Part shown: piece by piece, positions 43,049 to 51,971 of the stretch | How positions within the stretch are numbered: the first letter of the stretch is position 1 | Layout: every line of letters begins with the position of its first letter | Assembly: GCA_049115735.1 (NCBI GenBank) | Contig: JAGDZP010000004.1 | Span: forward strand, 186,001 to 250,000 | Length of the DNA stretch: 64,000 bases | Direction: 5' to 3' | From: CAXBNB01 sp049115735 | GTDB taxonomy: Bacteria > Bacteroidota > Bacteroidia > Cytophagales > Cyclobacteriaceae | The notes under the pieces: model-generated | The model's database searches: none | The model's input: only the letters and a program-made list of their open reading frames with translations | Told to the model about the DNA's origin: nothing | Program-made: the position numbers and the translations under genes

Positions 43049-43903
43049 TTAGTCTTGAAATTCGTCTTCCTCTTCTTGTTGCTGCTTTTTGTATGTCCTC
43101 TTAGAAATCATGATGCTAAACTGGTACAAACCAATCAATGGCAAAGCAATGAGTATCTGGCTAAATGGTTCCGGAGGTGTAAGCATTGCACCCAAAACAA
43201 ATATCACCACGATTCCGTGTTTGCGATAATCCTTAAGCAACTGCGGAGTGACCAATCCTGTTTTCGTTAGAAAATAGACAACCATAGGAAGCTGAAATAG
43301 CAGTCCACATGCCAACACCAAAGTAGTTATAGTCGATATATAGGAGACTATATCAAATTCGTTTTGTATACTGGGATCTATCTGGTAATTGGATAAAAAG
43401 TTTATTGACAGGGGCGTCAATATGAAGTAGCCAAAGAAGATACCTATCATAAAAAGTAGACTCACAAAAAATACTGCTCCCCGAGCCACATTTTTTTCAT
43501 TAGTATACAGCCCTGGCCTAACAAATCTCCATATTTCCCAAAATGCATAAGGAAAAGCACATATCAAACCAACAGCAAATGATGAAGTAATGTGTGTCGT
43601 AAACTGACCCGTCATTTGACGGCTCTGAATAATGAAAGGAAGTTCATCGATACAAATGGCAGCAGTATTCAAAAGATCTGAAAGTTGACACAACATTCTA
43701 TAGGTCCAAAATTCCGTTCTGGAAGGCCCTAAAATAATTTGTCCAAAAATTATACTCTTTGATAAGAATGCCGTGATTGTAAAAACAGCTATTGCGGAAA
43801 ACGCCCGAATAATATGCCATCTTAACTCCTCGAGATGATCGAGGAACGACATTTCATGTTCTACCTTCTCTTCTTCCTTTATTACTTCTGGTAACTCGCT
43901 CAT
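43049..43903 (-). CDS. tatC: Sec-independent protein translocase TatC
   Basis: 284 residues, six spans. MSFLDHLEELRWHIIRAF is the classic N-terminal TatC motif that receives twin-arginine signals. PYAFWEIWRFVRPGLYTNEK and a C-terminal FVLGAMLTPPEPFSQILIA complete the family pattern. The loop around residues 65-100 is longer than in E. coli, as usual in Bacteroidota. No tatA is nearby. It is placed between glyA (11 nt) and rpiB (14 nt). Confidence 0.95.
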   Translation of the reverse strand: MSELPEVIKEEEKVEHEMSFLDHLEELRWHIIRAFSAIAVFTITAFLSKSIIFGQIILGPSRTEFWTYRMLCQLSDLLNTAAICIDELPFIIQSRQMTGQFTTHITSSFAVGLICAFPYAFWEIWRFVRPGLYTNEKNVARGAVFFVSLLFMIGIFFGYFILTPLSINFLSNYQIDPSIQNEFDIVSYISTITTLVLACGLLFQLPMVVYFLTKTGLVTPQLLKDYRKHGIVVIFVLGAMLTPPEPFSQILIALPLIGLYQFSIMISKRTYKKQQQEEEDEFQD

Positions 43904-43914
43904 TCAGCTAAGAT

Positions 43915-45195
43915 TTAAACAAGCTCCGTATACAGTGGAAACTCGTGCATCCACTCATTTATTTCTCCTTTTACCTTAGCAATATTCCCCTCGTCATCTG
44001 TAGCAGAAAGAATTGAATCTATCATTGATACTATCTTCTCCATATCCGATTCTACCATGCCCCTGGTGGTCATAGCTGCTGTTCCTACCCTCATGCCTGA
44101 AGTTACAAACGGAGACTTGTCATCAAACGGAACCATGTTTTTGTTCACAGTAATGTCAGCCTTAATCAGCGTATTCTCTGCCAATTTTCCTGTAAGGTTC
44201 TTTGACCTCAAGTCAATTAGGCAGATATGGTTGTCTGTACCACCTGAAATCACATTGTAGCCACACTCTAAAAATGCAGCTGCCATTGCGCGTCCGTTCT
44301 TCTGTACCTGCATTACGTATTGCATATATTCATCAGAAAGCGCTTCACCAAATGCAACCGCCTTAGCAGCGATCACATGCTCCAATGGACCGCCCTGAGT
44401 ACCTGGGAAAACACCGGAATCCAGTAGTGCAGACATTTTGCGCAATTCACCTTTTGGGTTTTTCAAACCGAATGGGTTTTCAAAATCCTCTCTCATCAAT
44501 ATCATTCCACCTCTTGGACCCCTCAATGTCTTGTGTGTAGTAGTAGTTATGATATGACAATATTCCAACGGATCATCTAACAAACCCCTGGCAATTAGCC
44601 CTGCGGGATGGGACACATCCGCCATCAAAAGTGCACCAACCTCATCTGCAATCGATCTGAAGCGAGCATAATCCCAATCACGGCTATAAGCCGATGCTCC
44701 GCAGATGATTAATTTTGGTTTTTCAGTTCTGGCAGTTTCTTCAAGTTTGTCATAGTCGATCATTCCCGTCTCCTCACTCACTCCATAGAAACTTGTTTGA
44801 TACAATTTTCCAGAGAAATTTACTGGCGAACCATGGGTAAGGTGTCCTCCATGGGAAAGGTCAAATCCTAATATTTTATCACCAGCGTTCAATGTTGCTA
44901 GCATCACAGCGGCATTGGCTTGTGCGCCTGAGTGCGGCTGCACATTTGCCCATGTCGCTCCAAACAATTCCTTGGCTCTGTCTCGTGCCAGATTTTCCAC
45001 ATCGTCCACAACTTCACATCCACCGTAATATCTTTTTCCAGGAAGACCTTCAGCATATTTATTGGTGAGCACACTACCCTGTGCCTCCATTACCTGAGGT
45101 GAAACAAAATTCTCCGAAGCGATTAACTCCAAACCTTCTTCTTGCCGCTCCTGCTCTCTTTTAATGATATCAAATACCTGGTGATCTCTTTGCAT
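43915..45195 (-). CDS. glyA: Serine hydroxymethyltransferase
   Basis: Converts serine and tetrahydrofolate to glycine and methylene-THF, with PLP. 426 residues with ELIASENFVSPQVMEAQGS, PHSGAQANAAVM, ADVSHPAGLIA and the PLP lysine in TTTTHKTLRGPRGG (Lys222). The full length is normal. First gene of the glyA-tatC-rpiB operon, with a TAAATTTG box 24 nt before its ATG. Confidence 0.97.
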   Translation of the reverse strand: MQRDHQVFDIIKREQERQEEGLELIASENFVSPQVMEAQGSVLTNKYAEGLPGKRYYGGCEVVDDVENLARDRAKELFGATWANVQPHSGAQANAAVMLATLNAGDKILGFDLSHGGHLTHGSPVNFSGKLYQTSFYGVSEETGMIDYDKLEETARTEKPKLIICGASAYSRDWDYARFRSIADEVGALLMADVSHPAGLIARGLLDDPLEYCHIITTTTHKTLRGPRGGMILMREDFENPFGLKNPKGELRKMSALLDSGVFPGTQGGPLEHVIAAKAVAFGEALSDEYMQYVMQVQKNGRAMAAAFLECGYNVISGGTDNHICLIDLRSKNLTGKLAENTLIKADITVNKNMVPFDDKSPFVTSGMRVGTAAMTTRGMVESDMEKIVSMIDSILSATDDEGNIAKVKGEINEWMHEFPLYTELV

Positions 45196-45219
45196 GTTAC
45201 TAGTGGTTCATTTGGGCGG

Positions 45220-45227
45220 CAAATTTA
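45220..45227 (-). promoter_or_regulatory. -7 box upstream of glyA
   Basis: Reads TAAATTTG on the minus strand, an exact TAnnTTTG match ending 24 nt before the glyA start. No clear -33 TTG. Confidence 0.45.
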
Positions 45228-45317
45228 CCGTATGGTTAAGTTTTTAGTATTATCATTCCGCATAAAATTTATCCTCTTTGGAATTATTTCATTAATTTCA
45301 AAAGAGAAAGAGCATCA

Positions 45318-47990
45318 ATGACCATCAAGCGTTCACCTACTCAAAGTGTCAAAGCGGATTTTAAGGCACGGGATATAGTGTTTCGAATAAATTCGGATGA
45401 CTACTGCGTTGTTGAAATCTATGGCGAACACAAGCTTTTCAAAAAATCATTGGTTGGGTCTCCATTTTTTGAACTTCTGGGTTACTCAACCCTCGAAGGT
45501 TTTAAAGCTGATCTGGCAATGGGCAATACTCCTCTGGTATCATATCTGAGTAAAGATGTAGTTATCGATAAGCGCACATTCGACCTTCAGGTTGTTGAAA
45601 CAAACTCCACTGAGTGTATCGCCATTCTCCAGGAAATTACCGAACAGAAAAAAGCCGATGGCTTGTTGAGAGACAGTGAGGAGAAGTTTAGAGATGTATT
45701 CAATTCTATTGTCGATGTATATTACAAAACCGATTCTCAACGACGGTTTACAATCATGAGTCCATCTATCGAACGCATTTCAGGACTCAAGCCAAAAGAT
45801 TTTATCGGAAAGACTACTAGTCAGTTTATCAAAAAAGAAAAGGCTGATCAGATCTATGAGACTTTAAGAACGACGGGAAGAGTAGAAGATTACAGAGTAA
45901 ACCTAAAGCTCCCTGGTGGTGAATTCAGAACTTTTTCATTCAATATTGAAGCGGTAATTGATGAGGATGGGCAAGTATGTGGCACCAATGGAATCATTAG
46001 GAATATAACTACCCAGGCATTATATGAGCAAGAATTGATCAGCAGCCAGGAGCAGTTTAAAAACATATTCGAATCCATCTCAGACATCTATTATCAAAGT
46101 GATGTTAAGGGCTATTTGAAGATGATAAGTCCCTCCGTCGAACTAATCACCGGATACAAGGTAGATGAAGCCATTGGAATGCACGAAAGTGAGTTTTATG
46201 TCAACCCTGCCATCCAGAAGGAATTGCTAAAGGTCTTAAAAGAAAAGGGGTATGTTAAGAATGGTCATGGCGAATTGTTGGATAAAGATGGTAGAGTGAT
46301 TTACGCGTCACTAAATGCATCAGCGACATATGATAAGAAAGGGAAATTTTCTGGATCTCATGGAATTATTAGAGACATCTCGCGAGAGCAAAGACAGAAT
46401 AACCTTACAAAACTCAACAAGGATATTTTAGAAAAAATTGCCACTGAGGCCGACTTAAAAGAAATTCTCATATTTTCCTGCCTGGGCATTGAAGCTATTT
46501 TCCCGGAGATAATTTGTTCGGTACTACTGTATGATGAAATGAACAACTGGCTTGTGACTGGCGCTGGACCAAGCCTGCCAGATGGCTACAATCAAGCCAT
46601 TGATCAATTTCCAGTCGGTGCGAACCAGTGCTCTTGTGGAACCGCAGCTTACACGAAAGAGTTGGTGGTGGTCTCGGATATTGAAAAAGATCCACTTTGG
46701 GCATCAGCCTCCAAGCTGGCATTAGATCACAACCTAAAGGCCTGTTGGTCTGTGCCTATACTCTCTTCTGACTTGAAAGTATTAGGGACTTTTGCAGTGT
46801 ATTACAATCATGTGAGAGTACCTCAAAAGGGAGAGCTTGAAATTATCAAGAGCATAGGAAATCTTTTAAGTATAGCCATTGAAAATAACAGGAACAAGCT
46901 TGCCCTGGTAACAAGTGAAAAGCGATATAGACAACTTATTAACAATTCCCCAGTTGCCATCTTGATCTATACTGATGGAATGATCAAACTAGTGAATGAG
47001 GAAGCAGTACATATAGCTGGTGCTAAATCCAAAACAGATTTATTGGAGCAACCGATTACCAAATTTATTGACCAGGAAGTGCCTGTTGAAAAAAGCAAAA
47101 AAGGAAATCAAACTACTTTGATAAGATCAGAACGAAATTTCAGAAAACTTAAGAATGAAATTATCCCAATAGAAGTAATTGCTACGGATGCCGACTACAA
47201 GGGACAACCTTCTATACAATTGGTGTTTTCTGATATATCGGAGCGAAAAGAAATGGAAGAACAGCAAAACAAGCTGAATGAATTCTTAATCAAGCAAAAC
47301 AGGCAATTGGAAGAATTCGCCCATATAGCCTCTCATAATTTACGTGCTCCTATCGCCAACATTTATGCTCTAATGAAACTCTACGAAATGGACAATTCCA
47401 CTGAAAATATTCATTTCGTTTTCGATCAGCTGAATAATACTAGCAAGAACCTCTATGAAACCATCAATGAATTAACAGACGTTATCCAGACCTCATGGGA
47501 GCTTAATAAGCAAAAACAACGTCTCAAGTTTAGTCAAACATTGGAGAAGGTTAAGCAGACTGTCAGCGGTGAAATAATCAATAAAAATGCTGCTATTAAC
47601 GAAAATTTTGAGCAAATTGACCATGTAGAATACCCCAAGGTGTATTTAGAGAGCATTCTCCAGAACTTACTTTCTAATGCCCTGAAATACAGCAACGAAG
47701 AAAGAAAACCAATCATAGACATTACAAGTAAATTTGAAAATGACAATGTGATTTTGAGTTTTAAGGATAACGGCCTTGGTATTGATTTAACAAAACACAA
47801 AGACAAGGTTTTTGGCCTTAGAAAAACGTTTCATAACAACGAAAATGCAAGGGGTGTCGGTTTGTTCATTACCAAAGCCCAAATCGAGTCAATGGGAGGA
47901 GATATAATGGTCAAAAGCAAAGTAGATGAAGGATGTGAATTCATAATTAATTTTGGTTCAGTTGGCGTAAAACAAGGAAGCAAAAAATGA
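45318..47990 (+). CDS. Multi-PAS/GAF sensor histidine kinase
   Basis: 890 residues, no membrane span. Order: a degenerate PAS-like region (about 15-125), PAS (130-245, EKFRDVFNSIVDVYYKTDSQ), a second similar PAS (250-360, EQFKNIFESISDIYYQSDVK), GAF (about 370-525), a further PAS (535-640), then a HisKA domain with His673 in FAHIASHNLRAPIANIYALM. The HATPase has LQNLLSNALKYSNEE, FKDNGLGIDL and GVGLFITK. It is a cytoplasmic sensor for a small or soluble signal, not identifiable. It overlaps the response regulator by 4 nt (ATGA), so they form one two-component pair. Confidence 0.92.
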   Translation: MTIKRSPTQSVKADFKARDIVFRINSDDYCVVEIYGEHKLFKKSLVGSPFFELLGYSTLEGFKADLAMGNTPLVSYLSKDVVIDKRTFDLQVVETNSTECIAILQEITEQKKADGLLRDSEEKFRDVFNSIVDVYYKTDSQRRFTIMSPSIERISGLKPKDFIGKTTSQFIKKEKADQIYETLRTTGRVEDYRVNLKLPGGEFRTFSFNIEAVIDEDGQVCGTNGIIRNITTQALYEQELISSQEQFKNIFESISDIYYQSDVKGYLKMISPSVELITGYKVDEAIGMHESEFYVNPAIQKELLKVLKEKGYVKNGHGELLDKDGRVIYASLNASATYDKKGKFSGSHGIIRDISREQRQNNLTKLNKDILEKIATEADLKEILIFSCLGIEAIFPEIICSVLLYDEMNNWLVTGAGPSLPDGYNQAIDQFPVGANQCSCGTAAYTKELVVVSDIEKDPLWASASKLALDHNLKACWSVPILSSDLKVLGTFAVYYNHVRVPQKGELEIIKSIGNLLSIAIENNRNKLALVTSEKRYRQLINNSPVAILIYTDGMIKLVNEEAVHIAGAKSKTDLLEQPITKFIDQEVPVEKSKKGNQTTLIRSERNFRKLKNEIIPIEVIATDADYKGQPSIQLVFSDISERKEMEEQQNKLNEFLIKQNRQLEEFAHIASHNLRAPIANIYALMKLYEMDNSTENIHFVFDQLNNTSKNLYETINELTDVIQTSWELNKQKQRLKFSQTLEKVKQTVSGEIINKNAAINENFEQIDHVEYPKVYLESILQNLLSNALKYSNEERKPIIDITSKFENDNVILSFKDNGLGIDLTKHKDKVFGLRKTFHNNENARGVGLFITKAQIESMGGDIMVKSKVDEGCEFIINFGSVGVKQGSKK

Positions 47991-48370
47991 AGAGAATTGC
48001 AGTAATCGATGATGATGAAGTATTTCAATTGATCATTCAAAAACAAATTGAAATGCAGAATGTTGAGTGCGAAATATTGAAGTTTTTCAATGGGGAGGAA
48101 GCAATCAATTATTTGATTGAAAATATTGGTCATTCAGAAAAATTACCTCAACTGATCATGCTAGATGTAAATATGCCGATAAAAGATGGTTGGGAATTTT
48201 TGGAGGAATACTCCCAATTAACAAAAGTTGTTAGGGAGTCTATCAAGCTTTATATGGTCACTTCTTCTGTTATTCAGTCGGATATAGATAAAGCCAAAAA
48301 TGATCAAAATATTATTGACTTTGTGAGCAAACCCATTACTAACAATCAGCTAAAAAACATGCTTCAATAA
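47987..48370 (+). CDS. Stand-alone receiver-domain response regulator
   Basis: 127 residues, only a receiver domain. VIDDDEVFQ holds the acidic pocket, IMLDVNMPIKDGWEFL the phospho-acceptor Asp60, VTSSV the switch threonine/serine, and FVSKPI the conserved lysine. No output domain follows, so it works by protein contact or as a phosphate relay. It is coupled to the PAS kinase and converges with the NdpA-like gene, 15 nt between stops. Confidence 0.93.
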   Translation: MKRIAVIDDDEVFQLIIQKQIEMQNVECEILKFFNGEEAINYLIENIGHSEKLPQLIMLDVNMPIKDGWEFLEEYSQLTKVVRESIKLYMVTSSVIQSDIDKAKNDQNIIDFVSKPITNNQLKNMLQ

Positions 48371-48385
48371 GCTGTAAAAGTGATT

Positions 48386-49408
48386 TCAATTTTCCTCTTC
48401 AAAATAGAGTGTATAGTAGTTTTTTTGTCGAGCAGAATCAAATCCCTTATCAATGTTTTCCCGATTGCCGTGGACATAAACATGAAAGTTTTTATCGAGC
48501 TTAATCACCGATCGAATAAATTTTTTGCTTTGCTTGACCGCCGGTTTCGATAGTTCCATTTCTTCTTGCTGCAGGACTTCATTGCTTTCACCCATTTGTT
48601 CTCGAAATTCTTCATATGAAGCAATTAATTCTGGCTCTTGGAGAACTTCTTCCTTGAATTCCTCATGCTTGAATGTTTCATTAGACTTCAAATAATCCAT
48701 AGAATTATTGAACAAGGCAATTTTGCCGGCTTTATCATCTTCAGGTACTGCCTCACTAATAAAGTCTTGACACAAATGAACCAATTGCTGAGTTTGGTAG
48801 TATTGATTTTCCACAGGCTTAAGATTCAAAAAGCTGTTATTCCAATAATATGCACCACCCTTATTGGTGTTGTCGATTGATAACACCACATAGCCTTGAT
48901 CCTTTTCAGTATTAAAGATCAGAGCACCTTTGTCAATCTTATTTATGTTGATCCCATCCTCTGCATCCAGCCCAAAAACTCCATCCTGAGCTACAACCTT
49001 CAGATAAGTTTCTTGTTGCTCAGCCTTGAATAGCCCAATTACTTCTATTACTTCATCGTCCAGTACACAATCCTCGAAGTGTACCGTAAAGAAATCCCCT
49101 CCTTTGATGTTTGGGTGAACCGACTCCTCAAATAACCATTTGGCGAGCTCAACGGATTTTTCATGCAACAAGTCAGGGTTATCAAAAATTGATGAAACGA
49201 AATTATAAACCACATTGCTTTCTAAAATTGGCTCACCTGTTAGACTGTACCGCACATCGTCCTTGAATGAATCAAAAAAGTATTTCACAAGTACCTCTTT
49301 GATCAAATTGTTTTGAATGAAAATAGGTTTTTCAGACAGTTGCAATCCGGACTCAGAAATTCTATGAATTGAAAGTCCTTTTAGAAATACGTTAGATGAG
49401 ATTATCAT
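48386..49408 (-). CDS. NdpA/YejK-type nucleoid-associated protein
   Basis: 340 residues of the 37-kDa nucleoid-associated family (PF04245). The N-terminal LKGLSIHRISESGLQLSEKP, VHFEDCVLDDEVIEVIGLFKAE and the C-terminal FKEEVLQEPELIASYEEFRE are in accord with it. Family members are thought to bind DNA as a bacterial counterpart of a nucleoid protein; the function is poorly understood. It is downstream of rfbB by 48 nt on the same strand. Confidence 0.8.
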   Translation of the reverse strand: MIISSNVFLKGLSIHRISESGLQLSEKPIFIQNNLIKEVLVKYFFDSFKDDVRYSLTGEPILESNVVYNFVSSIFDNPDLLHEKSVELAKWLFEESVHPNIKGGDFFTVHFEDCVLDDEVIEVIGLFKAEQQETYLKVVAQDGVFGLDAEDGININKIDKGALIFNTEKDQGYVVLSIDNTNKGGAYYWNNSFLNLKPVENQYYQTQQLVHLCQDFISEAVPEDDKAGKIALFNNSMDYLKSNETFKHEEFKEEVLQEPELIASYEEFREQMGESNEVLQQEEMELSKPAVKQSKKFIRSVIKLDKNFHVYVHGNRENIDKGFDSARQKNYYTLYFEEEN

Positions 49409-49456
49409 GTGAAGTCTTTTTTTAACTACACAAAGTAAGTGTTTTCTTCGCTGAAA

Positions 49457-50494
49457 TCAGTGAGGATATTTTTGATATTCGCCAGTCGCAATGTGCTCAA
49501 GCCATTCCCTATTTGCCAAGTACCAATCAATGGTCTTTTCTATGCCCTCTTCAAACTGCAAAGATGGCTGCCAGCCTAGTTCTGTAGACAGTTTTGTAGA
49601 GTCTATAGCATACCGCAAATCATGACCCGCCCGATCCGTAACATAAGAGATAAGCTTTTCAGATTCTCCTTCCTTACGATTGAGTTTCTGATCCATCACC
49701 TTGCAAAGCACTTTGATTAGATCAATATTTTTCCACTCATTAAATCCACCAATATTGTAAGTATCACCATGTTTCCCTCGGTGAAAAATTTCATCTATTG
49801 CCCTGGCGTGATCCACAACATACAGCCAATCCCTGATATTTTCGCCTTTGCCATATACTGGTAAAGGTTTTTTATCAATTATGTTCTGGATGAAAAGTGG
49901 AATGAGCTTCTCTGGAAATTGATTTGGGCCGTAGTTGTTAGAGCAATTAGAAATAATATATGGCAACTTGTAGGTATTACCATAAGCTCTCACAAAATGA
50001 TCCGAGCCAGCTTTTGAAGCTGAATACGGTGATTTAGGATCATAAGGAGTCGATTCTAAAAAGTAACCCCCATGGTCCAGGGAACCATATACCTCATCGG
50101 TGGAAATATGGTAAAACAGTTTCCCATCCTGGTTATCATTCCATGCCTCCTTACAGGCATTTAGCAGGTTGACCGTTCCAAATACATTAGTCTGTATAAA
50201 GGCCATTGGATCGCTGATCGAACGATCGACATGCGACTCTGCGGCTAGATGAATTACTGCATCAAAAATGTGCCTTTCAAATAATTGGCCTATGAATGTC
50301 GTATCACAAATATCACCTTTCTCAAATTCATAATTAGGAGAATTCTCAACGTCAGTGATATTCTCCAGATTACCTGCATAAGTCAACAAGTCTAGATTGA
50401 CTATTTTGTAATCAGGGTATTTATTGACAAATAACCTTACTACATGAGAACCGATAAACCCAGCTCCCCCGGTAATTAGAATTTTCTTAGGCAT
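49457..50494 (-). CDS. rfbB: dTDP-glucose 4,6-dehydratase
   Basis: 345 residues, extended SDR. NAD-binding ITGGAGFIGSHVV, HLAAESHVDRS, STDEVYGSLDHG (the catalytic Thr-Asp-Glu group) and the YSASKAGSDHF active-site Tyr/Lys are all characteristic of RmlB. It makes dTDP-4-keto-6-deoxyglucose for surface sugars. It overlaps ugd by 8 nt. No rmlA, rmlC or rmlD is nearby. Confidence 0.94.
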   Translation of the reverse strand: MPKKILITGGAGFIGSHVVRLFVNKYPDYKIVNLDLLTYAGNLENITDVENSPNYEFEKGDICDTTFIGQLFERHIFDAVIHLAAESHVDRSISDPMAFIQTNVFGTVNLLNACKEAWNDNQDGKLFYHISTDEVYGSLDHGGYFLESTPYDPKSPYSASKAGSDHFVRAYGNTYKLPYIISNCSNNYGPNQFPEKLIPLFIQNIIDKKPLPVYGKGENIRDWLYVVDHARAIDEIFHRGKHGDTYNIGGFNEWKNIDLIKVLCKVMDQKLNRKEGESEKLISYVTDRAGHDLRYAIDSTKLSTELGWQPSLQFEEGIEKTIDWYLANREWLEHIATGEYQKYPH

Positions 50495-51800
50495 TTTGCG
50501 GAGCTCTACCTATGCTATAATATGTAAATCCAAGTTCAGCCATAGTCTCAGTGTTATACAAGTTTCGTCCATCAAAGATCACGTTGTTTTTAAGCAGTGT
50601 CTTCAATTGATCAAACTCAGGAGTTCTGAACACGGGCCATTCCGTCATTATGAGTAGTGCATCAGCTCCGTCGGCAGCTTCATATTCATTCGCTGAAAAC
50701 TCAATTTGATCTCTAAGGATTTCTTTTACATTGTCCATCGCTTCCGGATCATAGGTCTTTACATTAGCTCCTGCCTCTAACAGAGCCTTGATATTTACCA
50801 ATGCAGGTGCTTCTCTAATATCATCGGTATATGGTTTAAAGGCCAAACCCCAAACAGCAAATGTCATTCCGGACAAGTCATCTCCGAATCTTTCCTTAAG
50901 GCGATCAATCAATTTGAGCTTTTGATTCTCATTTGTGCTCATCACAGCTTTGAGAATACCAAAATCATAATCTACTTCTGCTGATGACTTAGCCAAAGCT
51001 TGAACGTCTTTCGGGAAGCAACTTCCCCCATATCCTATTCCAGCAAACAAAAATCGCTTTCCAATTCTCGAATCTGTACCAACACCTTTTCTTACCATAT
51101 CCACATCTGCACCGACTAATTCACAAATGTTAGCTATTTCATTCATGAAAGTAATTTTAGTAGCCAGAAAAGAATTGGCCGCATACTTAGTAAGCTCCGC
51201 TGACTTCTCGTCCATGAAAATTATGGGATTACCCTGACGAACTAAAGGAGCATATAGTTCCCCCATAATCTTATTTGCACGTTCAGATGAACTTCCGATC
51301 ACTACCCTGTCTGGTCTCATAAAATCGTCTACTGCAACCCCCTCCCTTAAGAATTCCGGGTTGGAAACAACATCAAAGTCAACTTTAGCATTTTCTGCCA
51401 CGCGTGCTCTGACCTTATCGGCTGTTCCGACTGGAACAGTACTTTTATCTATCAAAACGGTGTAATCTTCAAGCAGGGGACCTAAATCCTCTGCTACTCC
51501 AAGGATATATTTCAAGTCCGCTGATCCATCTTCACCCGGAGGAGTTGGAAGCGCAAGAAAAATCACCTTTGCCCCTTTAATTCCCTCAGCCAGGTCAGTA
51601 GTAAAATCTAACCTGTTTTGATGAATGTTTCTTTCAAATAATACTTCCAACCCAGGCTCATAGATTGGCATGACCTTATTCTTCAGTTTATCAACCTTTT
51701 TTTCATCAATATCTATGCAAGTGACATGGTTACCTGTTTCTGCAAAACAGGTTCCTGTTACTAGTCCTACATACCCGGTTCCTACAACTGCTATTTTCAT
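50487..51800 (-). CDS. ugd: UDP-glucose 6-dehydrogenase
   Basis: 437 residues. Oxidises UDP-glucose to UDP-glucuronate with 2 NAD+. VVGTGYVGLVTGTCFAETG at the N-terminus, DKSTVPVGTAD, the catalytic cysteine in GYGGSCFPKD and the C-terminal VWGLAFKPYTDDIREAPAL identify the UDPGDH family. First gene of the ugd-rfbB-ndpA run. The TACTTTTG box upstream supports the ATG at 51800. Confidence 0.95.
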   Translation of the reverse strand: MKIAVVGTGYVGLVTGTCFAETGNHVTCIDIDEKKVDKLKNKVMPIYEPGLEVLFERNIHQNRLDFTTDLAEGIKGAKVIFLALPTPPGEDGSADLKYILGVAEDLGPLLEDYTVLIDKSTVPVGTADKVRARVAENAKVDFDVVSNPEFLREGVAVDDFMRPDRVVIGSSSERANKIMGELYAPLVRQGNPIIFMDEKSAELTKYAANSFLATKITFMNEIANICELVGADVDMVRKGVGTDSRIGKRFLFAGIGYGGSCFPKDVQALAKSSAEVDYDFGILKAVMSTNENQKLKLIDRLKERFGDDLSGMTFAVWGLAFKPYTDDIREAPALVNIKALLEAGANVKTYDPEAMDNVKEILRDQIEFSANEYEAADGADALLIMTEWPVFRTPEFDQLKTLLKNNVIFDGRNLYNTETMAELGFTYYSIGRAPQNA

Positions 51801-51829
51801 CTGTTAATTGTCCTTTTAATTTAGATGCG

Positions 51830-51837
51830 CAAAAGTA
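51830..51837 (-). promoter_or_regulatory. -7 box upstream of ugd
   Basis: TACTTTTG on the minus strand matches TAnnTTTG, ending 29 nt before the ATG. The only nearby TTG upstream is about 10 nt away, too close for a -33 element. Confidence 0.4.
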
Positions 51838-51971
51838 ACAGAAAAATCAATTTATGACCATACAGCCATTAATTCATTTTTTACACACCAATGATACGAT
51901 TTATCTCTGCCAACCATTTAGCGGAAATACTCGTTACATTCGTTATTACTTATTGATAACTAGTAAGTTAC

